From positions 1,302,001 through 1,366,000 of the forward strand of contig NZ_CP030050.1 of the NCBI RefSeq assembly GCF_015291705.1: a stretch of DNA of 64,000 nucleotides, in the 5' to 3' direction. This document shows positions 54,814 through 63,956 of the stretch, piece by piece (the stretch's first letter is position 1; the number at the start of each line of letters is the position of its first letter). Origin of the DNA: Bradyrhizobium arachidis. GTDB lineage: Bacteria; Pseudomonadota; Alphaproteobacteria; Rhizobiales; Xanthobacteraceae. The position numbers were made by a program, and so were the translations under genes. The notes beneath the pieces were generated by a model, which saw only the letters and a program-made list of their open reading frames with translations, was not told the origin of the DNA and did not search any database.

Positions 54814-55950
54814 ATGTCCAGGGACTATGACGTCGCCGTCGTCGGCGGCGGATTGCTCGGCTCCGCCATTGCCTGGGGCCTCGGCCGGCTCGGCAAGAGT
54901 GTGGCCGTGCTCGACGAAGGCGACATCACCAAGCGCGCCTCCCGCGCGAACTTTGCGCTGGTCTGGGTTCAGAGCAAGGGGCTCGGCATGCCCGCCTATA
55001 CGGTCTGGACGGTGCAGGCCTCGCACGCGTGGGGGCGGCTTGCGTCCGAGCTGAAGCAGCAGACCGGCCTGGATGTCTCGTTGCAGCAGAACGGCGGCTT
55101 TCATCTGACGCTCGGCGAGGACGAATTCGGTCAGCGCACCGAGCTCGTCAAGCGCATGCACAACCAGGTCGGCGCCGCCGACTACAAGATGGAGATGTTG
55201 CGGCCCTCCGACATCAAGAAGGCGCTGCCGCTGATCGGCCCAGAGGTCTCCGGCGGCAGCTATTGTCCGCTCGATGGTCACGTCAATTCGCTGCGCACCT
55301 TCCGCGCCTTCCACACCGGTTTCAAGGCGTTCGGCATCGACTATTTCCCGGAGCGCCCGGTCTCGGCGATCACCAAGAGCGGCGGCGAATTCCGCCTGGC
55401 CACGCCGAAGGGCGAGCTGCGCGCCGCCAAAATCGTGCTCGCCGCGGGCAATGCCAACCAGACGCTGGCGCCGATGGTCGGCCTCTACGCGCCGATGGGC
55501 CCGACCCGCGGCCAGATCGTGGTGACCGAGCGCACCATGCCGTTCCTGCCGCATCCGCTGACCACGATCCGTCAGACCGACGAGGGCACGGTGATGATCG
55601 GCGACAGCAAGGAAGACGAGCTCGATGAACGGACGATGAAGCCTTCGATCAGCGGTGTGATGGCCGATCGCGCCCAGCGCATGTTCCCGCATCTGTCGCG
55701 GCTCAACGTGGTCAGGAGCTGGGCCGGCATCCGCGTCATGCCGCAGGACGGCTTTCCGATCTACGACCAGTCGGAGACGCACCCCGGCGCCTTCGTCGCC
55801 TGCTGCCATTCCGGCGTGACGCTCGCCTCCAACCACGCCTTCGAGATTGCCCGCATGGTCGCGCAAGGCGCGCTCGAGCCGGAGCTGGTCGGCGCGTTCT
55901 CGGCCAGCCGGTTTGGCGGCACGAGCGCGGCGAACAAGAGCGGCTATTAA
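54814..55950 (+). CDS. DadA-like FAD amine oxidoreductase, beta-type subunit 1
   Basis: The 378-residue DAO-family flavoprotein has the dinucleotide fold YDVAVVGGGLLGSAIAWGLG and a C-terminal FAD segment SWAGIRVMPQDGFPIYD ... SGVTLASNHAFEIA. It fits the beta subunit of heteromeric opine oxidases, HcnC and proline/hydroxyproline dehydrogenases, which oxidise a secondary or primary amine carbon to an imine. TAGGAG precedes the start. It is followed by the 2Fe-2S and FAD/NAD subunits. A second, distinct DAO gene occurs three genes later. Confidence 0.87.
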   Translation: MSRDYDVAVVGGGLLGSAIAWGLGRLGKSVAVLDEGDITKRASRANFALVWVQSKGLGMPAYTVWTVQASHAWGRLASELKQQTGLDVSLQQNGGFHLTLGEDEFGQRTELVKRMHNQVGAADYKMEMLRPSDIKKALPLIGPEVSGGSYCPLDGHVNSLRTFRAFHTGFKAFGIDYFPERPVSAITKSGGEFRLATPKGELRAAKIVLAAGNANQTLAPMVGLYAPMGPTRGQIVVTERTMPFLPHPLTTIRQTDEGTVMIGDSKEDELDERTMKPSISGVMADRAQRMFPHLSRLNVVRSWAGIRVMPQDGFPIYDQSETHPGAFVACCHSGVTLASNHAFEIARMVAQGALEPELVGAFSASRFGGTSAANKSGY

Positions 55951-55981
55951 AGATTTCAAGAAGGAGCCAAGAGGCATCCCC

Positions 55982-56278
55982 ATGTTCAAGAGATCCGAAC
56001 AGGACAAGCGCCCTCAGGTGCAGATCTTCGTCGACGGCGTCGCCGTCGCGGCGCGCCAGGGTGACACCGTCTCCGCCGCGTTGCTGGCCTCGGACCGCGA
56101 CGCGCGGCGATCCACCGCGGTGAGCGGCGCGCCGCGTCTGCCCTACTGCATGATGGGTGTGTGCTTCGACTGCCTCGTCACCATCGACGGTGTCGGCAAC
56201 CGCCAGGGCTGCCTCGTGCCCGTCGCCGAGGGCATGCAGATCGAGATCCAGAAGGGCAAGCGGGAGATCGGACGATGA
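55982..56278 (+). CDS. (2Fe-2S)-binding small subunit (HcnA/OoxA-N-like)
   Basis: The 98-residue ferredoxin-like subunit has cluster cysteines C56, C61, C64 and C77 in LPYCMMGVCFDCLVTIDG and NRQGC. It matches the small subunit of HcnABC-type and opine oxidases, which carries electrons between the flavin subunits. The start at 55982 follows a GAAGGAG region. Its stop overlaps the next gene start by four bases. Confidence 0.9.
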   Translation: MFKRSEQDKRPQVQIFVDGVAVAARQGDTVSAALLASDRDARRSTAVSGAPRLPYCMMGVCFDCLVTIDGVGNRQGCLVPVAEGMQIEIQKGKREIGR

Positions 56279-57693
56279 GCGTGGCTCCCAAGCGCGAAGA
56301 CTACGACGTCGTGGTGATCGGCGCCGGCCCTGCCGGCCTCGCTGCCGCTGCGACCTCCGCCGAAGCCGGTCTTTCGACGCTGCTGCTCGACGAGAATATC
56401 GGACCCGGCGGCCAGGTGTTCCGCGCCATCGCCTCGACGCCCGTGACCGACCGCAACCAGCTCGGTGCCGATTATTGGGTTGGTGCAGATCTCGTGCAGT
56501 CGCTGCGCGCGAGCGATGCCGAGGTGATCCACCGCGCGACGGTCTGGAGTCTCGACCGCAACCTCGACATCGCCGTCTCGATCGGCGGCGCGTCCGCCTT
56601 CGTCAAGGCAAAGCGCGTGATCCTCGCGACCGGCGCGCTGGAGCGGCCGTTTCCGATTCCTGGCTGGACGTTGCCGGGCGTGATGACGGCGGGCGCGGCG
56701 CAGACCATGCTCAAGTCGTCGGCACTGGTGCCGGACGGACGCACCGTGATCGCGGGGCAGGGACCGCTGCTCTGGCTGCTCGCCGCGCAGATTCTGCGCC
56801 TCGGCGGCCGCATCGACCGCATTCTCGACACTACCGAGCGCGGCAATTACTTTGCGGCGCTGCCTCATGCCTTCGCCTTTCTGACCTCGCCCTATTTCGC
56901 CAAGGGCCTGTCGATGATGCGCGAGGTCAAGGCCAAGGTGCAGGTCATCTCGGGCGTCACTGAGCTCGCTGCGGCCGGGGACGGCCAACTCGCCAGCGTC
57001 AGCTATGTCGCGGGCGGCAAACGCGAGACAATCCCTGCGGATCTCCTGCTCCTGCATCAGGGAGTCGTGCCCAACGTCAATCTGGCGATGGCGGCTGGTG
57101 TCGAGCATCGCTGGGACGATCTGCAATTGTGCTGGTCGCCCGTGCTGGACGCGAGCGGCAATTCGTCGGTCGCCGGCATCGCGATCGCCGGTGACGGCGC
57201 TGGCATCGGCGGCGCGAATGCGGCCGTGGTGCGCGGTCGTATCGCGGCTCGTGCTGCTGTGGAAGCACTCGCGCCCGCAGCCGCGGCGAAGCTCCCCGCG
57301 ATGGCGACGCTCCGTTCCGATCTCGCCAAGGCCGAACGCGGCCGCGTCTTCCTCGACACGCTGTTCCGCCCGTCACCGCAGTTCCGCATTCCCTCGGGCG
57401 ACACCATCGTCTGCCGTTGCGAAGAGGTGACGGCCAAGGACGTGCTCGACTCCGTGGCGATCGGCGCGACCGGTCCGAACCAGCTCAAGGCCTATCGCCG
57501 CACCGGCATGGGCCCGTGCCAGGGCCGGCTCTGCGGCCTCACCGTCACCGAGCTGATGGCGCAGGCACGCGGCAAGACTCCGCAGGAGATCGGCTATTAC
57601 CGGCTGCGTGCGCCGGTCAAACCGATCACGCTCGCCGAGCTCGCCGCCGTCCCGAAGAGCGAGGCGGACGTCAAGGCCGTGGTGCGCGGATGA
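56275..57693 (+). CDS. FAD/NAD(P)-type oxidoreductase with BFD (2Fe-2S) domain (HcnB/OoxA-like alpha subunit)
   Basis: The 472-residue protein has an N-terminal FAD motif VVVIGAGPAGLAAAATSAEA, a second dinucleotide fold near GRTVIAGQGPLLWLLAAQIL, and a C-terminal BFD-like [2Fe-2S] domain with C380, C382 (VCRCEEVT), C415 and C420 (GPCQGRLCG). This is the alpha-subunit layout of opine oxidase and hydrogen-cyanide synthase complexes. It is bracketed by ATGA overlaps on both sides, so all three oxidase genes are translated together. Confidence 0.9.
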   Translation: MSVAPKREDYDVVVIGAGPAGLAAAATSAEAGLSTLLLDENIGPGGQVFRAIASTPVTDRNQLGADYWVGADLVQSLRASDAEVIHRATVWSLDRNLDIAVSIGGASAFVKAKRVILATGALERPFPIPGWTLPGVMTAGAAQTMLKSSALVPDGRTVIAGQGPLLWLLAAQILRLGGRIDRILDTTERGNYFAALPHAFAFLTSPYFAKGLSMMREVKAKVQVISGVTELAAAGDGQLASVSYVAGGKRETIPADLLLLHQGVVPNVNLAMAAGVEHRWDDLQLCWSPVLDASGNSSVAGIAIAGDGAGIGGANAAVVRGRIAARAAVEALAPAAAAKLPAMATLRSDLAKAERGRVFLDTLFRPSPQFRIPSGDTIVCRCEEVTAKDVLDSVAIGATGPNQLKAYRRTGMGPCQGRLCGLTVTELMAQARGKTPQEIGYYRLRAPVKPITLAELAAVPKSEADVKAVVRG

Positions 57694-58811
57694 GCCGAAA
57701 CGTGGATGCGATCGTCGTCGGCGGCGGCATCCACGGATGCTCGACGACGCTGCATCTCTGCCTCGCCGGCTTGAAGCCGGTTCTGATCGAGAAGGACTAT
57801 GCCGGCCGCCACGCCTCCGGCGTCAATGCCGGCGGCGTGCGCCAGCTCGCGCGGCACATTCCCGAGATCCCGCTCTCGATCCGCTCGATGGGAATCTGGG
57901 AGAAGATTTCGGATCTCCTCGACGACGATTGCAGCTTCGAGAGCCACGGCCAGGTGCTGGTCGCCGAGAACGAGGACGAGCTCGCCGTCTGCCGCGCGCG
58001 CGTCGCCGAGCTCAATGCGCTCGGCTTCACCCATGAAGAGCTGATCGACGCGGCCGAGTTGCGGCGCCTCGTGCCGGCCGTTGCCGAGACCTGTCCCGGC
58101 GGCGTCGTCTCGCGCCGCGATGGCGCGGCCAATCCGGCGCAGACGACGACGGCGTTCCGGCGCAAGGCCCAGCAACTCGGTGCGACCGTGCACGAAGGCG
58201 TGGCCGCCACCAACATCCGCTACAGCGACGGCCTCTGGCACGTCGATGTCGGCAGCGAGAGCTTTGCCGCGCCGGTGCTCGTCAATGCCGCCGGTGCCTG
58301 GGCCGGGAAGATCGCGGCTGATCTCGGTGAGCCCGTTCCGGTCGAGACCGTGGCGCCGATGCTAATGATCACATCGCGCGTGCCGCATTTCATCGATCCC
58401 GTCGTGATCCTGCGTGGCCGAAAACTCTCCTTCAAGCAATTCAAGAACGGCACCGTGCTGATCGGCGGCGGCCATCTGGCGACGCCCTATCAGGACCGCA
58501 ACGAGACGGTGCTGGACTGGAAGAGCCTTGCGACCAGCGCGCAGACCGTGTTCGAGCTGTTTCCGGTGATGCGCAGCGCGACGATCGTCCGCGCCTGGGC
58601 CGGCATCGAGGCCAAGATGAAGGACGACATTCCCGTGTTCGGCCCGAGCAGCCGTCACATGGGTCTGTATCACCAGTTCGGCTTCTCGCTGCACGGTTTT
58701 CAGCTCGGCCCCGGCGCCGGCGCCGTGATGGCGGAGCTGATCGTCAATGGCGGCACCCAGACCCGCGTCAGCGATCTCGGCATCGACCGCTTCTATTCCC
58801 CCACGCTCTAA
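57690..58811 (+). CDS. DadA-like FAD amine oxidoreductase, beta-type subunit 2
   Basis: The 373-residue DAO-family protein has VDAIVVGGGIHGCSTTLHLC, ASGVNAGGVRQLARHIPEIP and a C-terminal VRAWAGIEAKMKDDIPVFGP ... FGFSLHGFQLGPGAGAVMAE. It is only distantly similar to the DAO protein encoded at 54814-55950, so the operon contains two different beta-type subunits. Either may pair with the shared alpha and gamma subunits, or one may work alone. It overlaps the alpha-subunit gene by four bases. Confidence 0.87.
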   Translation: MSRNVDAIVVGGGIHGCSTTLHLCLAGLKPVLIEKDYAGRHASGVNAGGVRQLARHIPEIPLSIRSMGIWEKISDLLDDDCSFESHGQVLVAENEDELAVCRARVAELNALGFTHEELIDAAELRRLVPAVAETCPGGVVSRRDGAANPAQTTTAFRRKAQQLGATVHEGVAATNIRYSDGLWHVDVGSESFAAPVLVNAAGAWAGKIAADLGEPVPVETVAPMLMITSRVPHFIDPVVILRGRKLSFKQFKNGTVLIGGGHLATPYQDRNETVLDWKSLATSAQTVFELFPVMRSATIVRAWAGIEAKMKDDIPVFGPSSRHMGLYHQFGFSLHGFQLGPGAGAVMAELIVNGGTQTRVSDLGIDRFYSPTL

Positions 58812-58826
58812 CCTCAAGAGGACATC

Positions 58827-59171
58827 ATGAGCATCACCCGCAACATCCGCACGCCCATTCAGCACCGCGCCGTCGAAGCCAACGGCTTCGTCTTCATCGG
58901 CGGCACCATCGCCGACGACATCTCGGGCTCGATGGGCGAGCAGACCCGCAACATCCTGGGCAAGATCGCCGGCTATCTGAAGGAAGCCGGCACCGACAAG
59001 TCGCGCGTCGTCAGTTCCTCGATCTTCGTGACCGACCTCTCCAAGAAGAACGAGATGGACCCGGTTTGGACCGAGTTCTTCGGCGACAATCTGCCGACCC
59101 GCGCCACCGTCGGCGTCGCCGATCTCGGCGGCGCGCTGATCGAGGTGGTGGTCACCGCGCTCAAGGGTTGA
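58827..59171 (+). CDS. RidA-family enamine/imine deaminase
   Basis: This 114-residue RidA/YjgF protein keeps the catalytic R92 (LPTRATVGVADLGG) and E106 (ALIEVVV). RidA hydrolyses reactive enamines and imines to ketones and ammonia, the expected products of the upstream amine oxidases. It starts 15 bases after the second DAO stop with AAGAGG upstream, and closes the operon. Confidence 0.93.
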   Translation: MSITRNIRTPIQHRAVEANGFVFIGGTIADDISGSMGEQTRNILGKIAGYLKEAGTDKSRVVSSSIFVTDLSKKNEMDPVWTEFFGDNLPTRATVGVADLGGALIEVVVTALKG

Positions 59172-59335
59172 TCGTAAAGCCTGTGGGGGCGTCAGCGCCT
59201 GGGGCACTGTCGTCCCCGCGATCTTGATCTCGCCCGATTGCGGGACTAAGAAGAAGCTTCATCAATCAGGATATTCGAGAGCCATGGATTTCACCCCGAC
59301 CGCAAAGCCCATCCGCCTTGCTCACGGGGAATTCC

Positions 59336-60952
59336 ATGCCTGCTTCAATCATCCTGTCGAACCTGTCGCTGTCCACGCCTGACGGCCGTTCTCTTCTCTC
59401 CAATATCGATCTGACATTCGCGGCCGAGCGGACTGGCCTCGTCGGCCGCAATGGCGTCGGAAAGACGACGCTGCTTGCGTCGATCACCGAGGAGCATGTT
59501 CCCCAATCCGGGCGCGTCCTGGTCAACGGCAGCATCGGCCTGCTGCGCCAGGACGTGCAGGTGCTCGCGGGCGCGACCGTCGCCGATCTGTTCGGCGTGC
59601 GGCAGGCGCTGGAGCTCTTGCGCCGCGCCGAGCACGGCGACGCCTCCGCCGAAGAGATCGCCACGATAGACTGGACCCTCGAAGCGCGGCTCGAGGCCTC
59701 ACTGGCGCGCGTCGGGTTCGATCCATCTCCCGATACGGAGCTGTCCTGCCTGTCCGGCGGCCAGATCACGCGGGTTCGTCTCGCCGCGCTGCTGTTTGCC
59801 GAGCCCGACTTCGTCCTGCTGGACGAGCCCACCAACAACCTCGACCGGGACGGACGCATGGCCGTGATCGATCTCCTCGCCGCCTGGCGTGGCGGCGCAG
59901 TCGTCGTCAGCCACGATCGGGATTTGCTCGAAACCATGGATGCGATCGTCGAGCTGACGTCGCTGGGCGCCATGCGATACGGCGGCAACTGGAGCAGTTT
60001 CCGCGCACAGAAGGCCGTCGAGCTGGCGGCAGCGAGGCACGACCTCGCGCACGCCGAAAGGCGTCTGTCCGAGATCGATGGCAAGGCGCAGGAAGCTGCG
60101 GAGAAGATGGCGCGGAAGGACAGCGGCGGCCGGAAGAAGCGCGCTAGAGGCGACATGCCGCGGATACTCGCCGGCGCGCGCCAGGACCGCAGTGAGGATA
60201 GCGGCGGCAGGAATGCGCAAATCGCCGAGCGGCGGCGCGTGGAGGCCGTTGAAGCCGTCGACACGGCAAGTCGGCGCATCGAAATTCTTCAGCCGCTGTC
60301 GGTCAAATTGCCCGCGACGAACCTGCCGGCGGGCAGGGAGATGCTTGCGCTCGACAGCATCAGCGCCGGCTACCGGCCGGAGCGGCCGGTCCTGCGCGAT
60401 CTCTCATTTGCCATCGTCGGGCCCGAACGGGTCGCGCTGGTCGGGCCGAACGGTTCCGGCAAGACGACGCTGCTGAGGGTCATCGCCGGCGAGCTGCGCC
60501 CGTTCTCTGGCGCCGTGCGGCTCAGGCCGGACGTCGCGTTGCTGGACCAGAAGGTCAGCCTGCTCGATCCCTCGATCTCCATCCTGGAGAATTTCGGCCG
60601 TCTCAATCCAAAGGCCGGCACGAATGAGCGCCATGCGGCCCTCGCGCGCTTCATGTTTCGTGCCGACGCCGCCTTGCAGATCGTCGGGACCCTGAGCGGC
60701 GGGCAGTTGCTTCGTGCAGGCCTTGCTTGCGTGCTTGGCGGGGTGACGCCACCGTCCCTGCTGATCCTGGACGAGCCGACCAATCATCTCGACATCGACT
60801 CGATCGAGGCCGTTGAAGCGGGCTTGCGAGCCTATGATGGCGCGCTGCTCGTCGTCAGTCACGACGAAGCATTCCTGCGGGCGATCGGGGTCACGCGGCG
60901 GCTTGACCTCACGGGCGAACGTGACTGTAGACGCCCGTCATTCGAACAATAA
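59336..60952 (+). CDS. ABC-F family ATPase
   Basis: The 538-residue protein holds two ABC modules. The first has GRNGVGKTTLL, LSGGQITRVRLAALLF and LLDEPTNNLD; the second has GPNGSGKTTLLRV, LSGGQLLRAGLACVLG and LLILDEPTNHLDIDSIEAVE. There are no membrane segments, as in ABC-F translation factors that act at the ribosomal E site. The linker between the modules (about residues 225-325) is highly charged, with RRKKRARG-like stretches. Some family members protect ribosomes from antibiotics; function here cannot be told. GGGGA lies seven bases before the start at 59336. Confidence 0.9.
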   Translation: MPASIILSNLSLSTPDGRSLLSNIDLTFAAERTGLVGRNGVGKTTLLASITEEHVPQSGRVLVNGSIGLLRQDVQVLAGATVADLFGVRQALELLRRAEHGDASAEEIATIDWTLEARLEASLARVGFDPSPDTELSCLSGGQITRVRLAALLFAEPDFVLLDEPTNNLDRDGRMAVIDLLAAWRGGAVVVSHDRDLLETMDAIVELTSLGAMRYGGNWSSFRAQKAVELAAARHDLAHAERRLSEIDGKAQEAAEKMARKDSGGRKKRARGDMPRILAGARQDRSEDSGGRNAQIAERRRVEAVEAVDTASRRIEILQPLSVKLPATNLPAGREMLALDSISAGYRPERPVLRDLSFAIVGPERVALVGPNGSGKTTLLRVIAGELRPFSGAVRLRPDVALLDQKVSLLDPSISILENFGRLNPKAGTNERHAALARFMFRADAALQIVGTLSGGQLLRAGLACVLGGVTPPSLLILDEPTNHLDIDSIEAVEAGLRAYDGALLVVSHDEAFLRAIGVTRRLDLTGERDCRRPSFEQ

Positions 60953-60983
60953 AAACCCGACGCCCTGCCCCCAGCGCGTCGGG
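60949..60983 (-). terminator. Rho-independent terminator of dctA
   Basis: On the minus strand the eight-pair hairpin CCCGACGC / GCGTCGGG is followed by TTTTTATTG. It is 90 bases beyond the dctA stop. It reaches into the last codons of the convergent ABC-F gene. Confidence 0.75.
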
Positions 60984-61072
60984 TGGAAAAATGAGTATCA
61001 ATCAGTGATCCCAACGCCACTGTTGTGACGCGCGCCGTGGCCTTTTTCTACTCCGGGAAACTACCGCGTCGG

Positions 61073-62407
61073 CTATGACGCCGAACTGCCGCCCGGCTCC
61101 AGCGCCTCGCCGATCTCCAGCGGATGCGCCATGGTCTCGTGCAGCGCCTCGCGGTCGAGCTCGCCTTCGGAGATGCTGATGACAACGCAGGCGACGCCGT
61201 TGCCGATCAAATTGGTCAGCGCGCGGCATTCGCTCATGAACTTGTCGATGCCGACCAGGATCGCGATCGACTGGATCGGGATGTCAGGCACGATCGAAAG
61301 CGTCGCCGCGAGCGTGATGAAGCCCGCGCCGGTGACGCCCGAGGCGCCCTTCGAGGTGATCATGGCGATGCCCAGAATGCCGAGCTCCTGCCAGATCGTC
61401 AGATGGGTGTTGGTCGCCTGCGCCAGGAACAGCGTCGCCAGCGTCATGTAGATGTTGGTGCCGTCGAGGTTGAAGCTGTAGCCGGTCGGGATCACGAGGC
61501 CGACCACCGAGCGCGAGGCGCCCAGATGCTCCATCTTCTGGATCATCTGCGGCAGCACCGTCTCCGACGACGAGGTGCCGAGCACGATCAGGAGCTCGTC
61601 CTTGATGTAGGCGATGAAGCGCAGGATCGAGAAGCCGGCGAGGCGGGCGATCGAGCCCAGCACGATCAGCACGAACAGGATGCTGGTGAGATAGAACGTG
61701 CCGATCAGGGCGGCGAGGTTGAGCAGCGAGCCGAGGCCGTAGGCGCCGACGGTGAACGCCATCGCGCCGAAGGCGCCGATCGGCGCCACGCGCACGATGA
61801 TGCGGATGATCCCGAAGAACATCTTCGCGGCCTTGTCGATGGCCTCGGCGATGGGCTCGCCGGCCTTGCCGAGGAAGGCGATGGCGAAGCCCGAGAGGAT
61901 TGAGATCAGCAAAACCTGGAGCAGGTCGCCGCGCGCGATCGCGCCGACATAGCTGTCGGGGATGATCGCCATCAGATGGGCGACGATGCCCTCTTCCTTG
62001 GCCTTGGTGACGTAGGTCGCGACCGATTTCGGATCGATCGACGCCGGGTCGATGTTGAAGCCGTGGCCGGGCTGGAGGATCTCGCCGACCAGGAGGCCGA
62101 CGGCGAGCGCGACGGTCGAGACCGTCTCGAAATAGATCAGCGACTTCAGCCCGACCCTGCCGACGCGCTTGAGATCGCCCATCGAGGAGATGCCGTGCAC
62201 GACGGTGCAGAAGATCACCGGCGCGATCATCATCTTGATCAGCGCGATGAAGCCGTCGCCGAGTGGCTTTAAGGCCTTGCCGAGATCGGGATAGAAATAG
62301 CCGATCAGCACCCCGAGCGCGATCGCGATCAGCACCTGGACGTAGAGGATCTTGTACCAGGGCTGATGCCGGCGATGAACGGCTGGCTGGATCGCGACTT
62401 GTGTCAT
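61073..62407 (-). CDS. dctA: C4-dicarboxylate transporter DctA
   Basis: This 444-residue sodium/proton:dicarboxylate symporter belongs to the DAACS family. Typical motifs are [53 protein letters not shown] and [20 protein letters not shown]. The length is standard for rhizobial DctA, which supplies succinate, malate and fumarate and in symbionts feeds nodule bacteroids. The start at 62407 ([20 protein letters not shown]) is chosen because longer frames lack a ribosome site. DctB and DctD sensor-regulator genes are not adjacent. Confidence 0.95.
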   Translation of the reverse strand: MTQVAIQPAVHRRHQPWYKILYVQVLIAIALGVLIGYFYPDLGKALKPLGDGFIALIKMMIAPVIFCTVVHGISSMGDLKRVGRVGLKSLIYFETVSTVALAVGLLVGEILQPGHGFNIDPASIDPKSVATYVTKAKEEGIVAHLMAIIPDSYVGAIARGDLLQVLLISILSGFAIAFLGKAGEPIAEAIDKAAKMFFGIIRIIVRVAPIGAFGAMAFTVGAYGLGSLLNLAALIGTFYLTSILFVLIVLGSIARLAGFSILRFIAYIKDELLIVLGTSSSETVLPQMIQKMEHLGASRSVVGLVIPTGYSFNLDGTNIYMTLATLFLAQATNTHLTIWQELGILGIAMITSKGASGVTGAGFITLAATLSIVPDIPIQSIAILVGIDKFMSECRALTNLIGNGVACVVISISEGELDREALHETMAHPLEIGEALEPGGSSAS

Positions 62408-62436
62408 ATTGTGGGCCCCGGAACGCATTGATTTTG

Positions 62437-62469
62437 CAAGATTTGAGTCGGGCAAGATTTGAATCTTGT
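62437..62469. promoter_or_regulatory. Operator-like repeats between dctA and the uracil/xanthine permease
   Basis: GCAAGATTTGA occurs twice (62437-62447 and 62453-62463), 16 bases apart. The second copy forms the inverted repeat CAAGATT-TG-AATCTTG (62454-62469). Both lie in the 157-base gap between the divergent genes, on the AT-rich side. Regulator unknown. Confidence 0.5.
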
Positions 62470-62564
62470 ATGTCCTGCATCATGTGATGGCCGCCGCAGA
62501 AGCGACAATCACATTTTTGTCGGATCGCACGAAGATCAGTCGCTGCAGCGCAACCGGGGGGAAC

Positions 62565-63884
62565 ATGACAACGACGACAAGCTCGGATGAGCAAGGGCAG
62601 GGCTATTTTCCGCGCTGGAAGCTCAAGACCTCGGGCGTGATCTTGCCGGAGGAACGGCTGTCGTGGGGCCAGACCGTCATCTCCGGTCTCCAGCATTGCG
62701 TCGCCATGTCGGGCTCGACCATCATCGCGCCGCTGCTGATGGGATTCGATCCCAATGTTGCGGTCCTGTTCTCCGGCATCGGCACGCTGATCTTCTTCGT
62801 CATCGTCGCCGCGCGCGTGCCGAGCTATCTCGGCTCGAGCTTTGCGTTCATCGCCGTCGTCATCGCCGCCACCGGCTATGCCGGGCAGGGGCCCAACCCG
62901 AATATCTCCGTTGCGCTGGGCGGCATCGTCGGCGCCGGCGTGCTCTATGGCGTGATCGCACTGATCGTGATGTGGTCGGGCGTCGGCTGGGTCGAGCGGC
63001 TGATGCCGCCGGCCGTCACCGGTGCCGTAGTCGCCGCGATCGGCCTCAACCTCGCGCCCGTGGCGGTCAAGGCGGTGAGCGCCAATGCTTTCGAGACCTG
63101 GATTGGTCTTGCGACCGTGCTGATGATTGGCGTGCTGGCCGTGGCCGCGCCGGGCCTGTGGCGGCGCCTGCCGATCATCCTTGGTGCGATCGGCGGATAT
63201 CTCTTGTACCTGCTGTTCGCGAACGGTCTCGGTTTCGGCAAGCCGATCGATTTTGCGCAACTTGCGGCCGCGCCGTGGATCGGCCTGCCGCACTTCACCA
63301 CACCGACCTTCCAGGCCGACGCGATCTTCCTGATCGCGCCGGTCGCGGTCATCCTCGTCGCCGAGAACCTCGGTCACATCAAGGCCGTCGGCGCCATGAC
63401 CGGCCGCAGCCTCGATGCCTATCTCGGCCGTGCTTTGTTTGCCGACAGCCTCGCCACCATCGTCGCGGCCTGCGGCGGCGGCACCGGCGTCACCACCTAT
63501 GCCGAGAACATCGGCGTCATGGCGGCGACGAAGGTCTATTCGACCTTGCTGTTTGCGTTCGCGGCGACGGGCTCGATCCTGCTCGGCTTCTCGCCGAAAT
63601 TCGGCGCGCTGATCCTGTCGATCCCTGGCCCCGTCATCGGCGGCCTCTCGATCGTGCTGTTCGGCTTGATCGCGGCGATGGCCGGACGGATCTGGGTCGA
63701 GAACAAGGTCGACTTCGCAAATCCGGCAAACCTGATCACCGTCGCCGTCGCGCTGACCGCCGGCGCCGGTGACCTCACGCTGAAATTCGGCGCATTCACG
63801 ATCGGCGGCATCGGCACAGCGACCTTCGGCGCCATCATCCTCTATAAGATCCTGACCTCGCCCCTCGCGCGCCGCGCAGAATGA
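62565..63884 (+). CDS. NCS2-family uracil/xanthine permease
   Basis: This 439-residue nucleobase symporter has about fourteen helices. Its signatures are GLQHCVAMSGSTIIAPLLMG near the N-terminus and CGGGTGVTTYAENIGVMAAT near the middle helix (about residue 300). Whether uracil, xanthine or another purine is carried is not clear. A start at 62466 would add 33 residues; 62565 has a purine-rich GGGGGGAAC directly before it. It is divergent from dctA over a possible operator. Confidence 0.88.
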   Translation: MTTTTSSDEQGQGYFPRWKLKTSGVILPEERLSWGQTVISGLQHCVAMSGSTIIAPLLMGFDPNVAVLFSGIGTLIFFVIVAARVPSYLGSSFAFIAVVIAATGYAGQGPNPNISVALGGIVGAGVLYGVIALIVMWSGVGWVERLMPPAVTGAVVAAIGLNLAPVAVKAVSANAFETWIGLATVLMIGVLAVAAPGLWRRLPIILGAIGGYLLYLLFANGLGFGKPIDFAQLAAAPWIGLPHFTTPTFQADAIFLIAPVAVILVAENLGHIKAVGAMTGRSLDAYLGRALFADSLATIVAACGGGTGVTTYAENIGVMAATKVYSTLLFAFAATGSILLGFSPKFGALILSIPGPVIGGLSIVLFGLIAAMAGRIWVENKVDFANPANLITVAVALTAGAGDLTLKFGAFTIGGIGTATFGAIILYKILTSPLARRAE

Positions 63885-63903
63885 TCCCAGCGATGCGCTG
63901 ACG

Positions 63904-63930
63904 GGATGGAACAAAAAGCCTGTTCCATCC
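63904..63930 (+). terminator. Hairpin after the permease gene
   Basis: The ten-pair GGATGGAACA / TGTTCCATCC hairpin has a seven-base loop starting AAAA but no T run follows; it stands 19 bases after the permease stop. It may be a weak terminator or an RNA-protective hairpin. Confidence 0.4.
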
Positions 63931-63956
63931 ATGATGAAGTATCCCGGAGAAAGCTC

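Noticed and set aside
62408..62564. A sigma-54 promoter for dctA
   Set aside because: I looked for a GG-N10-GC element on the minus strand with the consensus TGGCAC/TTGC context and found nothing convincing; the AAGATTTG repeats are a better but different signal.
61284..63932. An 882-codon open frame on the minus strand
   Set aside because: It overlaps dctA in another frame and is antisense to the nucleobase permease. Its low-complexity composition and lack of motifs mark it as a shadow.
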